From UBA2767 sp964194535 (GTDB lineage Bacteria > Pseudomonadota > Alphaproteobacteria > Rhizobiales > Methyloligellaceae), in contig CAXMMX010000064.1 of NCBI GenBank assembly GCA_964194535.1, positions 1 to 8,614 on the forward strand: a stretch of 8,614 bases of DNA, given 5' to 3'. The position numbers were made by a program, and so were the translations under genes. The notes beneath the pieces are model-generated. The model saw only the letters and a list, made by a program, of their open reading frames with translations, made no database searches and had not been told where the DNA came from. Numbering within the stretch: the stretch's first letter is position 1; each line of letters begins with the position of its first letter. Shown piece after piece: positions 7,280 through 8,614 of the stretch.

Positions 7280-7296
7280 GGAACATCGGTTGTTCC
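7280..7296. promoter_or_regulatory. GGAACA/TGTTCC dyad in the divergent intergenic region
   Basis: GGAACA (7280-7285) and TGTTCC (7291-7296) form a perfect 6-bp inverted repeat around TCGGT, midway between the two divergent genes. It has the shape of a dimeric repressor or activator site. Alphaproteobacterial LexA boxes are direct GTTC-N7-GTTC repeats, so it is not that. The rest of the 7177-7372 gap holds no gene I can support. Confidence 0.3.
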
Positions 7297-7364
7297 CGAT
7301 TTTCCCGTATTTTTCTGTTTCTGCTCCGGGTAAAAATATGCAGTGCAGGAAGTACGGAACGTGT

Positions 7365-7368
7365 GAGG
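7365..7368 (+). promoter_or_regulatory. Ribosome binding site of the AsmA-family gene
   Basis: GAGG four bases before ATG 7373-7375. It supports this start, which also gives an N-terminal membrane anchor. Confidence 0.55.
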
Positions 7369-7372
7369 CGTA

Positions 7373-8614
7373 ATGGCACAATTGACGCGTTTCAGGATTG
7401 GGAAGCTCTCGGCGCTATGCCTCCTACTGATCGTCATTGGCTATCTAATCGCGAAACCGTCCATCCCCAACCAAAGCTCGATCCGCGCCGCACTCACTCA
7501 GCATTTGACCGAGTGGACCGGCGCGATTGTGACCATCGACGGATCGTCACGTCTAAGCTACTTCCCCCGCCTCACAATGGAAATCCGCAATGTTCGCCTG
7601 ACGGACATAAAGCATCTCCCGGTCCTGAGGGAGATACGGGCAAAGCGCATGGATGTCAGGCTGGGGTTCTGGTCGCTTGTTTCCGGCACGCCCATTGTCG
7701 ACCGGATAACGCTGATAGAACCGAAAATCAAATCGAGCTCTGTCGCGCGCGTCACCCCCGGGCTTTCAGTCCCGAGCGAGGCGCCCGCTCTCATGCAGTC
7801 ACTGGCCACAGCGCCCTTCGACCAGTTTGTGCTTGAAAAGGGCGTGGTCACGGTTTCTGGACCCGACTCAAGCGAAGAGTTCAGGGACGTCAACGTAAAA
7901 CTCAATTTACGACCCTCTACCGGTGCTCATTCGAGCCGCGGCACCTTCGTCTGGCGCGACCAGACTTTGACCTTCAATTACGAGGGCGGAGGCCCCAGCC
8001 AGGTTGCAAAAGCAGTAAAAATGCCGGTCACACTCTCCATAGGCGGGGATTTGATGACGGCTGAAATCGAAGGCAATGCGACAATCTCGGATGGTTTGAG
8101 GATCACCGGAAATCTGGATTTGAGCATCCCCAACCTGTCGCGCTTCGCCAAATGGATTGGCATACTCGTGCCCGACGATCAGAAACGCGGGGATTTTTCA
8201 GCGACGGGCTCATTTCACTGGGTTGGACACAGGATAGGGTTCGACGAGGGATCGTTCGTGCTTGATGGCAACAAGGCGCTCGGCGCCCTGGCGCTCGAGT
8301 TCAGCGGACCGCGCCCGCAAATTGAAGGGACGATCGCACTCCAGAAGCTGAACCTGACGCAATATTTCAAGCCCAGCGCTGCGCCGAAACCGGGCGCCAA
8401 GGATCCCGAAACCAAGAGTGTCGATGTGGATTTTCCATTGCTGCATCACCTCAACATAGACCTGCGCATCTCGACCACGGAACTCAGCGCCGGGCCGCTC
8501 ACCCTGGGGCAAAGCGCAATATCATTTTCTCTCAAATCAGGCCGGCTGATGGCGGACCTCGCGCTGTTTGACATATGCGGCGGCAACGGCAACGGGAGAC
8601 TTGAGTTCGATGCC
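7373..8614 (+). CDS. AsmA-family protein (3' partial)
   Basis: The frame is open from ATG 7373 to the window end, 414 codons, with the C-terminus missing. The protein begins with a short basic segment and one hydrophobic helix (about residues 12-27, LSALCLLLIVIGYLIA), so it is anchored in the inner membrane with the bulk in the periplasm. The next part has the AsmA N-terminal pattern: a helix, then GAIVTIDGSSRLSYFPRLTM and IRNVRLTD, with repeating beta-strand-rich sequence afterwards. AsmA-like proteins (AsmA, TamB, YhdP relatives) are thought to carry lipids between membranes and affect outer-membrane assembly. The gene diverges from acetoacetyl-CoA synthetase. The family call rests on the N-terminal pattern and fold style; specific function is unknown. 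Confidence 0.82.
   Translation, partial: MAQLTRFRIGKLSALCLLLIVIGYLIAKPSIPNQSSIRAALTQHLTEWTGAIVTIDGSSRLSYFPRLTMEIRNVRLTDIKHLPVLREIRAKRMDVRLGFWSLVSGTPIVDRITLIEPKIKSSSVARVTPGLSVPSEAPALMQSLATAPFDQFVLEKGVVTVSGPDSSEEFRDVNVKLNLRPSTGAHSSRGTFVWRDQTLTFNYEGGGPSQVAKAVKMPVTLSIGGDLMTAEIEGNATISDGLRITGNLDLSIPNLSRFAKWIGILVPDDQKRGDFSATGSFHWVGHRIGFDEGSFVLDGNKALGALALEFSGPRPQIEGTIALQKLNLTQYFKPSAAPKPGAKDPETKSVDVDFPLLHHLNIDLRISTTELSAGPLTLGQSAISFSLKSGRLMADLALFDICGGNGNGRLEFDA

Noticed and set aside
7165..7836. + strand frame (223 codons) overlapping the start of the AsmA-family gene
   Set aside because: The alternative frame from 7373 has a ribosome site, a membrane anchor and AsmA similarity and stays open to the window end.

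Overview
The window reads as chromosomal DNA of an alphaproteobacterium. The best clues are an Irr-type iron control element (TTAGA/TCTAA dyad) in front of a bacterioferritin gene, CTAGAGC-type intergenic repeats, TTG starts with good ribosome binding sites, and moderately high GC. I cannot place it below class level from sequence alone.

Left part (1-3033), an iron/heme neighbourhood. The window opens inside a ferric-iron ABC transporter permease (FbpB/AfuB type, C-terminal half, + strand). Next on the same strand is an unusual chimera: a short, soluble chemoreceptor-type signalling hairpin, a Pro/Ala/Glu-rich linker, and a complete flavohaemoglobin-like globin domain at the C-terminus. This is the reverse of the usual globin-coupled sensor order and is the most interesting gene here. 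A 277-bp non-coding element with 24-bp terminal inverted repeats and nested internal palindromes separates it from the convergent bfd-bfr pair on the - strand (bacterioferritin-associated ferredoxin and bacterioferritin). A probable Irr box lies between bfd and bfr.

Middle part (3034-5199), patchwork accessory DNA. It holds a small putative secreted zinc metallopeptidase (+), whose last codons and stop fall in the remnant of an IS3-type transposase OrfA (-). An M28-family metallopeptidase (-) follows, bracketed by two related TCCGCT...AGCGGA palindromes. The repeats and the transposase fragment suggest this section has been rearranged.

Right part (5200-8614). A complete acetoacetyl-CoA synthetase (- strand, ketone body / polyhydroxyalkanoate metabolism) is divergent from an AsmA-family protein (+ strand) that runs off the window. 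Their roughly 200-bp shared upstream region contains a direct heptamer repeat and a GGAACA/TGTTCC dyad that could be operators.

Functionally, iron import, iron storage and release (Bfr/Bfd) and a haem-protein sensor sit side by side on the left. The right side is housekeeping carbon metabolism and envelope maintenance. No rRNA, tRNA or CRISPR array was seen.
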